Assembly: GCF_021044935.1 (NCBI RefSeq)
Contig: NZ_JAJNMP010000003.1
Span: 124,001 to 188,000 of the forward strand
DNA length: 64,000 nt
Reading direction: 5' to 3'
Source: Agromyces cavernae
GTDB taxonomy: Bacteria; Actinomycetota; Actinomycetes; Actinomycetales; Microbacteriaceae
The position numbers were made by a program, and so were the translations under genes. Below, piece after piece: positions 34,634 to 42,574 of the stretch (its first letter is position 1; each line of letters opens with the position of its first letter). Below the pieces are notes generated by a model that searched no databases, was not told the DNA's origin, and saw only the letters and a list, made by a program, of their open reading frames with translations.

Positions 34634-34723
34634 GGTCGCCCCGGTCGCACTGGTCGCCCCGGTCGCACCGGTCGCCCCGGTCGCCCCGATCGCCACGGTC
34701 GCCCCGGTCGCCCCGGTCGCCCC
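34634..34723. repeat. 9-bp tandem repeat array (unit GGTCGCCCC, 10 copies)
   Basis: Ten 9-bp units, mostly GGTCGCCCC with variants GGTCGCACT, GGTCGCACC and GATCGCCAC, ending about 60 bp before the promoter of the large regulator. Unit length and copy number equal those of the array at 28905 although the sequence differs. No spacers are present. Copy-number change would alter the distance between upstream sequences and the regulator promoter. Confidence 0.9.
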
Positions 34724-34782
34724 GGTGACATCGTGGCCGCCGAACGGGCACGAAAACCCGTGCGGCGCAGGGCGCGCCGTTC

Positions 34783-34788
34783 TAGACT
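34783..34788 (+). promoter_or_regulatory. Putative leaderless promoter -10 of the large LuxR-type regulator
   Basis: TAGACT fits the actinobacterial TANNNT -10 and lies 7 nt before the GTG at 34796, placing the transcription start at or next to the start codon. No clear -35 is visible. Confidence 0.45.
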
Positions 34789-34795
34789 GAGCGCC

Positions 34796-37123
34796 GTGTC
34801 GACCCGTGAAGACACGCTGACCCCTCGCGAGAGCGCGGTCCTCGCCGCAGTCGAGCGGCGACTGAGCAACCCCGAGATCGCGGCGGAGTTGTTCATCTCG
34901 GTGCGCACCGTCGAGAGCCACATCGCGAGCCTGAAGCGCAAGCTCGGCGCCGAGAGCCGGGGCGAGTTGATGGCGGCGGCCGGCGAGCGACGCGAGCGGG
35001 CGGCATCCGTTCGCCTTCCGCACAACGCGTTCGTCGGCCGTGAGGCCGACCTCGCCGCCCTCGGCGCGCTGATCGACGACCACTCGTGGGTGACCGTGGT
35101 GGGCCCGGGCGGTGTCGGCAAGACGCGGCTCGCGCTCGAGTTCGCGAGCATGGACGAGCGCGTGCCGGTGGTCGTCGAGCTCGAGCATGCCGAGCCCGGC
35201 GACGTCGTCGCCCGCATCGCGCGGGCGCTCGACCTCGAGGCCGGTCCGGGCAGCGACGTGGCGTCGTCGGTGTCGCTCGCGCTCGCCACCCACCCGTACC
35301 TGCTGGTGCTCGACAACGTCGACCGGGTCGGTGTCGCAGTCGGCGAGACGGTCGCGCGGGCGCACGCCACCGCGACGGCGCTGCGGGTGCTGACCACCTC
35401 GCGCACGCCGATCGGCGACGCCGGCGAAGCGGTCTATGCGCTCGCGCCGCTCGCGGTGGGCGACGAGCATGCCCCCGCCGTGACGATGTTCCTCGACCGG
35501 CTCGCGGCGGCCGGGCGAACCGAGGCGGCGCCGATGCGTCTCTCGGCATCGCGCGCGTCGCCGGGCGAGGTGGAGCTCGCGGCCGAGGTCTGCGCTCGTC
35601 TCGACGGGCTGCCGCTCGCGATCGAGCTCGCGGCGGCCGTCGCGCGCCACCTCTCGCTCGCCGAGCTCGCCTCGCGCCTCGAGCGCGACTTCGCCACCCT
35701 CGACCGCGCGGTGCCCGAGGGGCGGCATCGCACCCTCGAGACGGCGTTCGAGTGGACCTGGGACCTGCTGACCGACGAGGAGCGCGAGGTGCTCTGCCGG
35801 CTCGGCGCGCTGCCGCGCACGTTCGACGTCGACCTGGCTGCCGCGGTCACGCATCCGGGTGCCGAAGGGGTCGTACTGCGCCTCCTCGACCACTCGCTGA
35901 TCGTGCCTGCGGGCGGACACCCGAGGCGGTTCCGCCTGCTCGCCGTCACTCGTGAGTTCGTGCGCTCGCGCACCGATCCCGAGATCATCCACGAGGTGCT
36001 GCGGCAGCACGCCGAGTACCTCGACCAGAGCGTGCTCGTGTTCGTCGCGACGGCCCGCACCGACAGCAGCCTCGAGGCCGTGCACCGGTCCGAGACGCTG
36101 TGCCCCGAGGTCAACGCCGCGCTGCGGTGGGCGCTCGCGGCGCGGCATCCGGCTGCGGTCTCGCTCGCGAACTCGCTCTCGATCGGCGTCGAGCAGTTCG
36201 GATCCGACGCCGACAGCATCCGCACGCTCGCGATGGCCGCGCACGACGAGGGCTTCCTCGCGGCCGCCTCCCCGTCGCAGCTGCTGTCGATCGGCACCGC
36301 ACTGGCGTTCATGGACGTCGCGCTCGTGAGCGAACTCGCGCAGCGCGCCCTCGCGCTGGCGGCCGACGATCACGACCTGCTCGCGGCGCACCACCTCGCC
36401 GGTCTGGCCGACGCCTACGCCGAGCGCCACGACTCGGCGCTCGAGCACCTCGACGAGGCCGCCCGTCTCGCCGCCGCACAGCACGAGGAGTGGGATCTCG
36501 CTGCCGTGCGCCAGATGCGGGGCCTCGCGATGCGCGACTCGACGGTCGAGGGGGCCCGGCGTGCGATCGCCGAGTTCGAGGCCGCGATGCGCGGCTACGC
36601 GCTCGCCGGCGATGAGATCCACGTCAACAACACGCGCTACATGATGGCGCACACCGCCGCCGAGGCCGGCATCGAGCTCGACCGCGCGGCGCAGTGGGCG
36701 GCCGAGTGCGTCGACTACGCGCACTCGATCGGCAACGAGCACGAGCTCGCGCACGCGCAGCTCGTGCAGGCCACGCTCGGTTCCGATTCACCGGGCGAGC
36801 TCGAGGGGCTCGTCGGCAGGTTCCGCAGGCTCGGCGACCTCCGGTGCGTCACCCGCGGCCTCGTGCTGCGTGCCGAACGGGCGACACCGCTCGAGCGCGT
36901 CGCCCTGCTCGACGAGGCGCTCGGGGTCGCGGCAGACGCCGGCGACACCGCCAAGCAGATCGCGATCCTCTCGCGCCTCGTCGAGGTGCGCTGGTCGCTC
37001 GACGACCGCCAGGGTACCCTCGTCGCGCTGGATCGACTCGCCGCCGTCGGCGGGCCGGATGTCGCAGCCGAGGCGTGCCCGCACGAGCTCGCCGATGCAG
37101 TGGTGGGCGCGAGGGCGGGGTGA
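34796..37123 (+). CDS. Large regulator: N-terminal LuxR HTH, NB-ARC-like ATPase, TPR-like region
   Basis: A 775-aa cytoplasmic protein. The LuxR-type HTH is at the N terminus (about 8-62: LTPRESAVLAAVERRLSNPE, then VRTVESHIASLKRKL), whereas LAL-type regulators carry it at the C terminus. The STAND/NB-ARC ATPase follows: Walker A GPGGVGKTRLA (about 103-112), Walker B YLLVLDNVD (about 168), TTSRTPIG sensor and GLPLAIELAAA (about 271). A winged-helix region and Ala-rich TPR-like repeats fill about 430-775. Such proteins are ligand-controlled switches that multimerise with ATP. Start: GTG 34796, 7 nt after TAGACT. It lies between the glycosidase genes, so it may regulate them (inference). Confidence 0.88.
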   Translation: MSTREDTLTPRESAVLAAVERRLSNPEIAAELFISVRTVESHIASLKRKLGAESRGELMAAAGERRERAASVRLPHNAFVGREADLAALGALIDDHSWVTVVGPGGVGKTRLALEFASMDERVPVVVELEHAEPGDVVARIARALDLEAGPGSDVASSVSLALATHPYLLVLDNVDRVGVAVGETVARAHATATALRVLTTSRTPIGDAGEAVYALAPLAVGDEHAPAVTMFLDRLAAAGRTEAAPMRLSASRASPGEVELAAEVCARLDGLPLAIELAAAVARHLSLAELASRLERDFATLDRAVPEGRHRTLETAFEWTWDLLTDEEREVLCRLGALPRTFDVDLAAAVTHPGAEGVVLRLLDHSLIVPAGGHPRRFRLLAVTREFVRSRTDPEIIHEVLRQHAEYLDQSVLVFVATARTDSSLEAVHRSETLCPEVNAALRWALAARHPAAVSLANSLSIGVEQFGSDADSIRTLAMAAHDEGFLAAASPSQLLSIGTALAFMDVALVSELAQRALALAADDHDLLAAHHLAGLADAYAERHDSALEHLDEAARLAAAQHEEWDLAAVRQMRGLAMRDSTVEGARRAIAEFEAAMRGYALAGDEIHVNNTRYMMAHTAAEAGIELDRAAQWAAECVDYAHSIGNEHELAHAQLVQATLGSDSPGELEGLVGRFRRLGDLRCVTRGLVLRAERATPLERVALLDEALGVAADAGDTAKQIAILSRLVEVRWSLDDRQGTLVALDRLAAVGGPDVAAEACPHELADAVVGARAG

Positions 37124-37150
37124 CGCGCGCGCCTTCCCTGCCCCCGCGCG

Positions 37151-37229
37151 CGAAAACAGGAACTCTCGCGCGACACGCCGTCGCGATCGCCTGTTTTCGA
37201 GCCCGCTACGGCGTGTCTTCCTGTTTTCG
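37151..37229. repeat. Nested inverted repeat, bulged hairpin between converging genes
   Basis: CGAAAACAGGAA (37151-37162) pairs perfectly with TTCCTGTTTTCG (37218-37229), and inside it GACACGCCGT (37172-37181) pairs with ACGGCGTGTC (37208-37217). The result is a 22-bp stem with a 9-nt bulge on the left side and a 26-nt loop that holds a third copy of CCTGTTTTCG (37190-37199). The AT-rich outer arm is unlike the surrounding DNA. It could be a bidirectional terminator or a small palindromic mobile repeat. Confidence 0.8.
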
Positions 37230-37326
37230 GTACGAGCGGAGGCGCGGAACCCGGCCGCCGACACGTCGCCTGGAGCCCGGGTAGCCGCCGGTGCCCGCCG
37301 CCGGTGCCGGCCACCAGCGACCGGCG

Positions 37327-39078
37327 TCAGAAGTCGGTGTGGCCCAGGTCGGGGCGCGCGACGAACCGCAGCGTGGGCCGGGCCGCTCCATGCAGCTCGA
37401 GCACGATGATCTCGTTGGCGCCCGCCGTGAGGAACGGGGCGGGCACGTAGAGCGTACGCTGGGGGCCCGCCGACCAGTACCGGCCGATCATCGACCCGTT
37501 GATCCACACGACGCCCTTGCCCCAGCCGCTGGTGTCGAGGAAGAGGTCGGCGGGCGCGTCGAGTGTGAATCCCCCGCGGCGATACGCGGGCCCGACGACA
37601 GGTCCATTCGGAACGAGACGAGGTCGCACGGCATCGAGCCGGCCGATGTCGAGGGGGCGCACGCACCAGCGCCCGAGCGTCTGGCCGTTCAGTCGCGCCG
37701 AGCCGATGAGGCCCTTGGCCTCGCCGATGCGGGGGCCGTAATTGACCCGGCCCTGGTCCTCGACGAGCACGTCGAGCCGACCTCGCACGTCGTCGGGGAG
37801 GCTGATCGCAGACGCGCGCTGCTCGCGCTCGAGGACGCCGACCGGTCGCTGATCGACGAAGACGTGGGCGCGGTCGCGCACTTCGTCCACGTCGAACACG
37901 GCGGAGCCGTCCGCCGCGATGTCCGCCGAGTACAGCACGAACCCCTCGAAGATGCCGAGGTCGTCCATCGTGGGGAGTTCGTCGTGCGGCGACTGCTCGC
38001 CCAGGTCGTCGGTCACGCTCCACAGCGAGGCGTGGCCCTCGAGCTCGACCACGAGTTCCGGGGCGGGACCGGACATCGCGGGCTTCTCGTCGGGGACGGG
38101 TGCGTAGCGCGCGATGACCTCCCGGAACGCCCAGTACTTGGCCGTGGGGTCGCCCGCCTCGTCGAGCGGGGCATCGTAGTCGTAGCTCGTCACGTACGGC
38201 TGGTAGGCGCCCTTGTCGTTGGCGCCGTTCGTCAGGCCGAAGTTCGTGCCGCCGTGGAACATGTAGATGTTGACGGATGCCCCTGCGGCGAGCAGCACGT
38301 CGAGCTCGCGAGCGGAGGATGCGGCATCCGTCGTATGGTGGTGCGCGCCCCAGTGGTCGAACCAGCCGCACCAGAACTCGCTGCACATGAGCGGTCCGGT
38401 CGGCTGGTGGCGGCGCAGCGTCGCGAGGCGCTCCGTCACGCGGGAGCCGAACGACGCGGTCCTGTGCAGGCCGGGGATGCTGCCGCGCTCGAGCATCTCA
38501 GGCTGCGGCTGGTCGACCGTGATGAACGGCACGGTGAGGCCGATGCCTCGATGGAGCTCGACGAGCCGCTCGAGGTAGCTCGCATCGTCGCCGTAGGCGC
38601 CGTACTCGTTCTCGACCTGCACGAGCACTACGGGGCCACCGCGATCGACCTGGCGGGGCACGAGGATCGGGGCGAGCTGGTCGAGGTACTCCGCGATGGC
38701 GTCGAGGTACTGCGGTTCGTTGCGTCGCACACCGACCGACGGGTCGGTGAAGAGCCACGAGGGCAGGCCGCCGTTCGTCCACTCGGCGCAGATGTAGGGT
38801 CCGGGGCGCACGATGGCGTGCATGCCCTCGGCCGCGATGAGATCGAGGAATCGCCCGAGGTCGAGCCGGCCGGTGGTGTCGAACGTCCCACGCTGCGGGG
38901 CGTGCGCGTTCCACGCCACGTACGTCTCGATGGTGTTGAGCCCCATGAGACGCGCCTTGCGAAGGCGGTCGGCCCATTGCTCGGGGTGCACTCGGAAGTA
39001 GTGCATGGCACCTGAGATGATCTGGTGGGGTCGGCTGTCGAGCAGGAAGTCCTGCTCGCCGATGGTGATGGTCGCCAC
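37327..39078 (-). CDS. GH35 beta-galactosidase
   Basis: A 583-aa cytoplasmic enzyme (no signal peptide). The TIM barrel has FLLDSRPHQIISGAMHYFRV at its start, ETYVAWNAHAPQRG, PGPYICAEWTNGGLPSWL, the acid/base Glu158 in VQVENEYGAYG and nucleophile Glu234 in MCSEFWCGWFDHWG. C-terminal beta domains include GWGKGVVWINGSMIGRYW, a jelly-roll feature of the family. It hydrolyses terminal beta-galactose residues. It is the last gene of the LacI-controlled block: binding protein, permeases and hydrolase on one strand. The GTG at 39078 follows AGGAA. Confidence 0.92.
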   Translation of the reverse strand: MATITIGEQDFLLDSRPHQIISGAMHYFRVHPEQWADRLRKARLMGLNTIETYVAWNAHAPQRGTFDTTGRLDLGRFLDLIAAEGMHAIVRPGPYICAEWTNGGLPSWLFTDPSVGVRRNEPQYLDAIAEYLDQLAPILVPRQVDRGGPVVLVQVENEYGAYGDDASYLERLVELHRGIGLTVPFITVDQPQPEMLERGSIPGLHRTASFGSRVTERLATLRRHQPTGPLMCSEFWCGWFDHWGAHHHTTDAASSARELDVLLAAGASVNIYMFHGGTNFGLTNGANDKGAYQPYVTSYDYDAPLDEAGDPTAKYWAFREVIARYAPVPDEKPAMSGPAPELVVELEGHASLWSVTDDLGEQSPHDELPTMDDLGIFEGFVLYSADIAADGSAVFDVDEVRDRAHVFVDQRPVGVLEREQRASAISLPDDVRGRLDVLVEDQGRVNYGPRIGEAKGLIGSARLNGQTLGRWCVRPLDIGRLDAVRPRLVPNGPVVGPAYRRGGFTLDAPADLFLDTSGWGKGVVWINGSMIGRYWSAGPQRTLYVPAPFLTAGANEIIVLELHGAARPTLRFVARPDLGHTDF

Positions 39079-39152
39079 GTGGTGATTCCTCGGTTCAGGC
39101 TGGAAGGGCGTGGGGCCGGCTGTCGCCGGCCGCACGCCGGGTGATCGCAGTG

Positions 39153-40499
39153 CTAGTCGTTCTCGACGGTGAAGCCCTGCTCGTTGCCGTAGTCGGTGCT
39201 CGCCTCCTGCCATGCGGCGAGGCCCTCGTTGAGGTCGCCCTTCGACGCGTAGGCCTGCCCGACGGTGTCGCCGAAGATGCTGTTGGCGTACGTCTGGAAA
39301 GGCAGGTACTGCCACCCGGGTACGACGTCCTTCGCGGCCTGGACCAGCACCTCGTTGATCTGCTGCCCGCCGAAGTACTCGCTCTCGTAGCCGAGGAATT
39401 CGTCGGACTCGAGGTCGGCGAGGGTCGACGGGAAGCCGCCATTCGCTGCGTGGATCGCGGCGCCCTCGGGCCCGTTCAGGAACTCGAGGAATCCGTAGGC
39501 GACGAGCTTGTTCTCGCTCTGCTGCAGCACCGCGTCTCCGCCGCCGCCGTTCTCGGCCGCCGCGGGCGAGCCGTCGTAGCTCGGCATCGGCGCGACTCGC
39601 CACTCGCCGGCTCCATCGGGAGCACCGGACTCGAGGTTCGCGGGCATCCACGCTCCGATGACGAGGGTCGCGATGCTGCCATCGCCGAGCGCCTGGAACC
39701 ACTCGTCGCTCCACGACGGGACGGGTGCCACGAGGTCGTTCTGCACGAGCCGGTTCCATGTGTCGGCCCACTTCGTCGAGCCCTCGTCGGCGAAGTCGAT
39801 CGTCACGTTCTCGCCGTCGACGCGGTAGGGCTGGCCGCCGGCCTGCCAGATCATGCTCGTCGTGAAGCCCGCATCGCCGATGTCGTTCGTGATGTACGCG
39901 TTCGGGTCGGCGGCGTGGATCTTCTCGGCTGCGGCGATGTACTCGTCCCAGGTGGTCGGCACTTCGATGCCGTGTCGCTCGAAGACATCCGCGCGGTAGA
40001 ACATGGCCATCGGGCCGGAGTCCTGCGGCAGCGCGTAGATGCCCCCGCCGATCGCGACGGAGCCCCACGTCGAGGCCGTGTAGTCGTCTTCGAGCTCACC
40101 TGCGCCGAAGTCCGTGAGGTCGACGAACGCATCGGAGAGGGCGAACTGCGGCAGCGCGTAGTACTCGACCTGGGCGACGTCGGGAGCGCCGGTGCCGGCC
40201 TTGATCGCGTTCTGCAGCTTCGTGTAGTGGTCGTTGCCGGTGCCCACGTTCTCGAGCTTCACGTCGATCTGCGGGTACTTCTCCTCGAAGGCCTCGACGA
40301 TGGGCTCGAGCTGCGGCGCCCAGCCCCACACTGTGATGCTCGACTCCTCCTGGAGGGCGGCGGCGATCTCCTCGGCGGTCGCGCCGGTGGCATCTCCGGA
40401 GCCCTGCTGGGCGCCTGGTGCGCACGCGGCGAGCGTGGCGGTGAGCGCCGCGGCGGTCGCGAGCCCGACCCAGCGGCGGGTGCTGCGGTGTGCGGTCAT
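39153..40499 (-). CDS. ABC transporter sugar-binding lipoprotein
   Basis: A 448-aa extracytoplasmic solute-binding protein of cluster B (SBP_bac_1/8). The signal peptide ends in a lipobox ATLAAC, so the protein is a lipoprotein. The fold starts ITVWGWAPQLEPIVEAFEEK and continues with VGTGNDHYTKLQNAIKAGTG and GGIYALPQDSGPMAMFYRAD, typical of carbohydrate binders. It would deliver an oligosaccharide, probably galactose-containing judging by the GH35 neighbour, to the two permeases upstream in the operon. AAGGGAA precedes the ATG. No ATPase subunit gene is in this locus; a shared MsiK-type ATPase elsewhere is likely. Confidence 0.92.
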   Translation of the reverse strand: MTAHRSTRRWVGLATAAALTATLAACAPGAQQGSGDATGATAEEIAAALQEESSITVWGWAPQLEPIVEAFEEKYPQIDVKLENVGTGNDHYTKLQNAIKAGTGAPDVAQVEYYALPQFALSDAFVDLTDFGAGELEDDYTASTWGSVAIGGGIYALPQDSGPMAMFYRADVFERHGIEVPTTWDEYIAAAEKIHAADPNAYITNDIGDAGFTTSMIWQAGGQPYRVDGENVTIDFADEGSTKWADTWNRLVQNDLVAPVPSWSDEWFQALGDGSIATLVIGAWMPANLESGAPDGAGEWRVAPMPSYDGSPAAAENGGGGDAVLQQSENKLVAYGFLEFLNGPEGAAIHAANGGFPSTLADLESDEFLGYESEYFGGQQINEVLVQAAKDVVPGWQYLPFQTYANSIFGDTVGQAYASKGDLNEGLAAWQEASTDYGNEQGFTVEND

Positions 40500-40621
40500 G
40501 GTGTTCCCTTTCACTTCGATGTGCGGTTGAGAGTGCTGATGAGCAGGACTGCTCGGTGGAGCGATGAACGCGAGGTCGCCACGTGTCGTGCGGGGCCGCG
40601 CGGTGTCGGCAGTGGCATCCG

Positions 40622-41554
40622 TCACTGCTTGACGCTTCCCGCCGCGAGCCCCGACTGCCAGTAGCGCTGGAGCACGAGGAACGCGACGATGATCGGGATG
40701 ATCGTGAGCAGTGAGCCCGTGATCACCAGGTTGAAGATCGCTTCGCCGCCGGCGGTGAACGCCTGGGCGTTCCACGCGTTCAAGCCGACGGTGAGGGGGT
40801 ACCAGGTCGAGTCGCTGAGCATGATCAGCGGGAGGAAGTAGTTGTTCCACGTCGCGACGATGGTGAAGAGCAGCACCGTGACGAATCCCGGCGCGAGCAG
40901 CTTGGCGGAGATGGTGAAGAACGTCCGGAACTCTCCCGCGCCGTCGATGCGCGCCGCCTCGAGCAGTTCGGTCGGGACGGCGTCGATCGCGTAGACCCAG
41001 ATGAGGTAGAGGCCGAAGGGGCTGATCAGCGAGGGCAGGATGATCGCCCACGGGGTGTTGGTGAGCCCCATCTGGCTGAACATGAGGAACGTCGGCACCG
41101 CAAGCGCAGTGCCCGGCACCGCGACCGCGCCGAGCACGACGGCGAACACCGCGCGGCGACCGGGGAAGTCGAACTTCGCGAGGCCGTACCCGGCGAGCGT
41201 CGCGAGCAGGGTCGCCCCGCCTGCACCGAGCACGACGTAGAGCACGGTGTTGCCGAACCAGCGCACGAAGGCGCCGTCGTCGTAGGTCAGGGTCTGCACG
41301 ATGTTGTCCCAGAGGGCGAAGTCGCCCGAGAACCACAGTCCGAAGCTCGACAGGAGCGCCTGCTGGGTCTTCGTGGAGTTCACGACCAGCCAGAACAGCG
41401 GCAGCAGGGCGTAGAGCGCGAGGAGTCCCATCACGATCGTGAGCAGGATGGAGCGCCTCGGTGCCGTGCTGCTGCGGCGCTCCGTGGAGCGGAGTGCGGC
41501 CGGGCGGCGGCCGGCGAGCTTGGCGGGCTGGGTCATCGCGCGCGTCTCGGTCAT
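40622..41554 (-). CDS. Carbohydrate ABC transporter permease (MalG-like)
   Basis: A 310-aa inner-membrane permease with six helices after a basic N terminus (RRPAALRSTERRSS). The EAA loop is ELLEAARIDGAGEFRTFFTI, contacting the ATPase. VLQRYWQSGLAAGSVKQ is the usual C terminus of this class. It overlaps the partner permease by 4 nt (ATGA) and has AAGGAG upstream. It works with the binding protein 123 bp downstream. An upstream extended frame on this strand is not coding. Confidence 0.93.
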   Translation of the reverse strand: MTETRAMTQPAKLAGRRPAALRSTERRSSTAPRRSILLTIVMGLLALYALLPLFWLVVNSTKTQQALLSSFGLWFSGDFALWDNIVQTLTYDDGAFVRWFGNTVLYVVLGAGGATLLATLAGYGLAKFDFPGRRAVFAVVLGAVAVPGTALAVPTFLMFSQMGLTNTPWAIILPSLISPFGLYLIWVYAIDAVPTELLEAARIDGAGEFRTFFTISAKLLAPGFVTVLLFTIVATWNNYFLPLIMLSDSTWYPLTVGLNAWNAQAFTAGGEAIFNLVITGSLLTIIPIIVAFLVLQRYWQSGLAAGSVKQ

Positions 41555-42465
41555 CGTGTCCGCTCCTTCCGTGCGCCGGAGAGCTGGACCGCGTACGCGA
41601 TGACGACGGTGATCAGCCCCATGATGATGGCGACCGCGGCCGAGTAGTCGAATTGCTGGCCGGCGAACGAGAGGTTGTATGCGTACATGTTCGGCGTGTA
41701 GTAGGTGCTGATCGCGTTCGGGGCGAGCGGCTTCAGGATGTTGGGCTCGTTGAAGAGCTGGAAGCTGCCGATCACGGAGAAGATGGCGGCGATCACGATG
41801 GCCCCGCGGATGGCGGGGATCTTGATGTGGCGGACGATGCGGAAGGCGCCCGCTCCGTCGAGGGCGGCCGCTTCGTACAGATCGGTCGGGATGACCCGGA
41901 GCGCGGCGTAGAAGATGAGCATGTTGTAGCCGACGAACTCCCAGGTGACGATGTTGCCGATCGAGGCGAGCACCCAGTTGGCCGAGAGCGGGGCAGGCAG
42001 ATCGAGTCCGAGGAAATCGTTGATGTTGCCCACGAGCCCGAACCGGGTGCCGTACATGAAGCCCCACATGAGCGTCGCGACCACCGCGGGCACCGCGTAC
42101 GGGAGGAAGACCGAGATTCGGAAGAAGGCGGCCAGGCGGAGTCGGCCGCTGTCGATCGCGAGCGCGGCGACGAGCGCGATGCCGAGCATGATCGGCACCT
42201 GCACGACGAGGAAGAGGAGCACGCGTCCGAACGCATCCCAGAACTTCGGGTCGGCGAGGGCTTCGGCGTAGTTCGCGAGTCCGACGAAGCTCGTGCCGCC
42301 GATCAGCTGCTCGCGGAAGAGGCTGAGGTAGATCGCATAGATCACGGGGGCCACGAGCACCAGGGCGAACACAGCCATGAACGGTGCGACGAACGCCCAG
42401 CCCGTCCAGTTCGGGCGGTCGCGGCGCACGGTCGCTGGAACCGGGGGTGCGGACGTCGCTGTCAT
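41551..42465 (-). CDS. Carbohydrate ABC transporter permease (MalF-like)
   Basis: A 304-aa six-helix permease starting with NWTGWAFVAPFMAVFALVLV. The EAA loop is DLYEAAALDGAGAFRIVRHI. It forms the translocation pore with the second permease, overlapping it by ATGA. It is the first gene of the block downstream of twin palindromic operators. The ATG at 42465 has GGAAA upstream; an in-frame ATG at 42489 lies inside the operator and is less likely. Confidence 0.93.
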   Translation of the reverse strand: MTATSAPPVPATVRRDRPNWTGWAFVAPFMAVFALVLVAPVIYAIYLSLFREQLIGGTSFVGLANYAEALADPKFWDAFGRVLLFLVVQVPIMLGIALVAALAIDSGRLRLAAFFRISVFLPYAVPAVVATLMWGFMYGTRFGLVGNINDFLGLDLPAPLSANWVLASIGNIVTWEFVGYNMLIFYAALRVIPTDLYEAAALDGAGAFRIVRHIKIPAIRGAIVIAAIFSVIGSFQLFNEPNILKPLAPNAISTYYTPNMYAYNLSFAGQQFDYSAAVAIIMGLITVVIAYAVQLSGARKERTR

Positions 42466-42485
42466 CGTCTGTTTCCAATCGGGTT

Positions 42486-42540
42486 GCATGTTCACGTCAA
42501 CATGCGATGCGACCACCGTAGCATGTTGACGTGAACATGC
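42486..42540. promoter_or_regulatory. Twin LacI-family operators in the divergent promoter
   Basis: GCATGTTCACGTCAACATGC (42486-42505) and GCATGTTGACGTGAACATGC (42521-42540) are near-palindromes and exact inverted copies of one another, separated by 15 bp. They share ATGTT-N6-AACAT with a central ACGT, fitting LacI/GalR operators. They sit between the regulator gene and the permease operon, so one regulator can control both directions, perhaps by looping or cooperative binding. Confidence 0.88.
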
Positions 42541-42574
42541 GCTACTGCCAGCATGGATGGATGAAGGAGCGAGC

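Noticed and set aside
28905-34723. The two 9-bp arrays as CRISPR loci
   Set aside because: Units are contiguous and nearly identical with no spacers, and no cas genes are in the window.
37124-37326. An insertion sequence at the nested inverted repeat
   Set aside because: No transposase frame, no target duplication and the whole gap is only about 200 bp.
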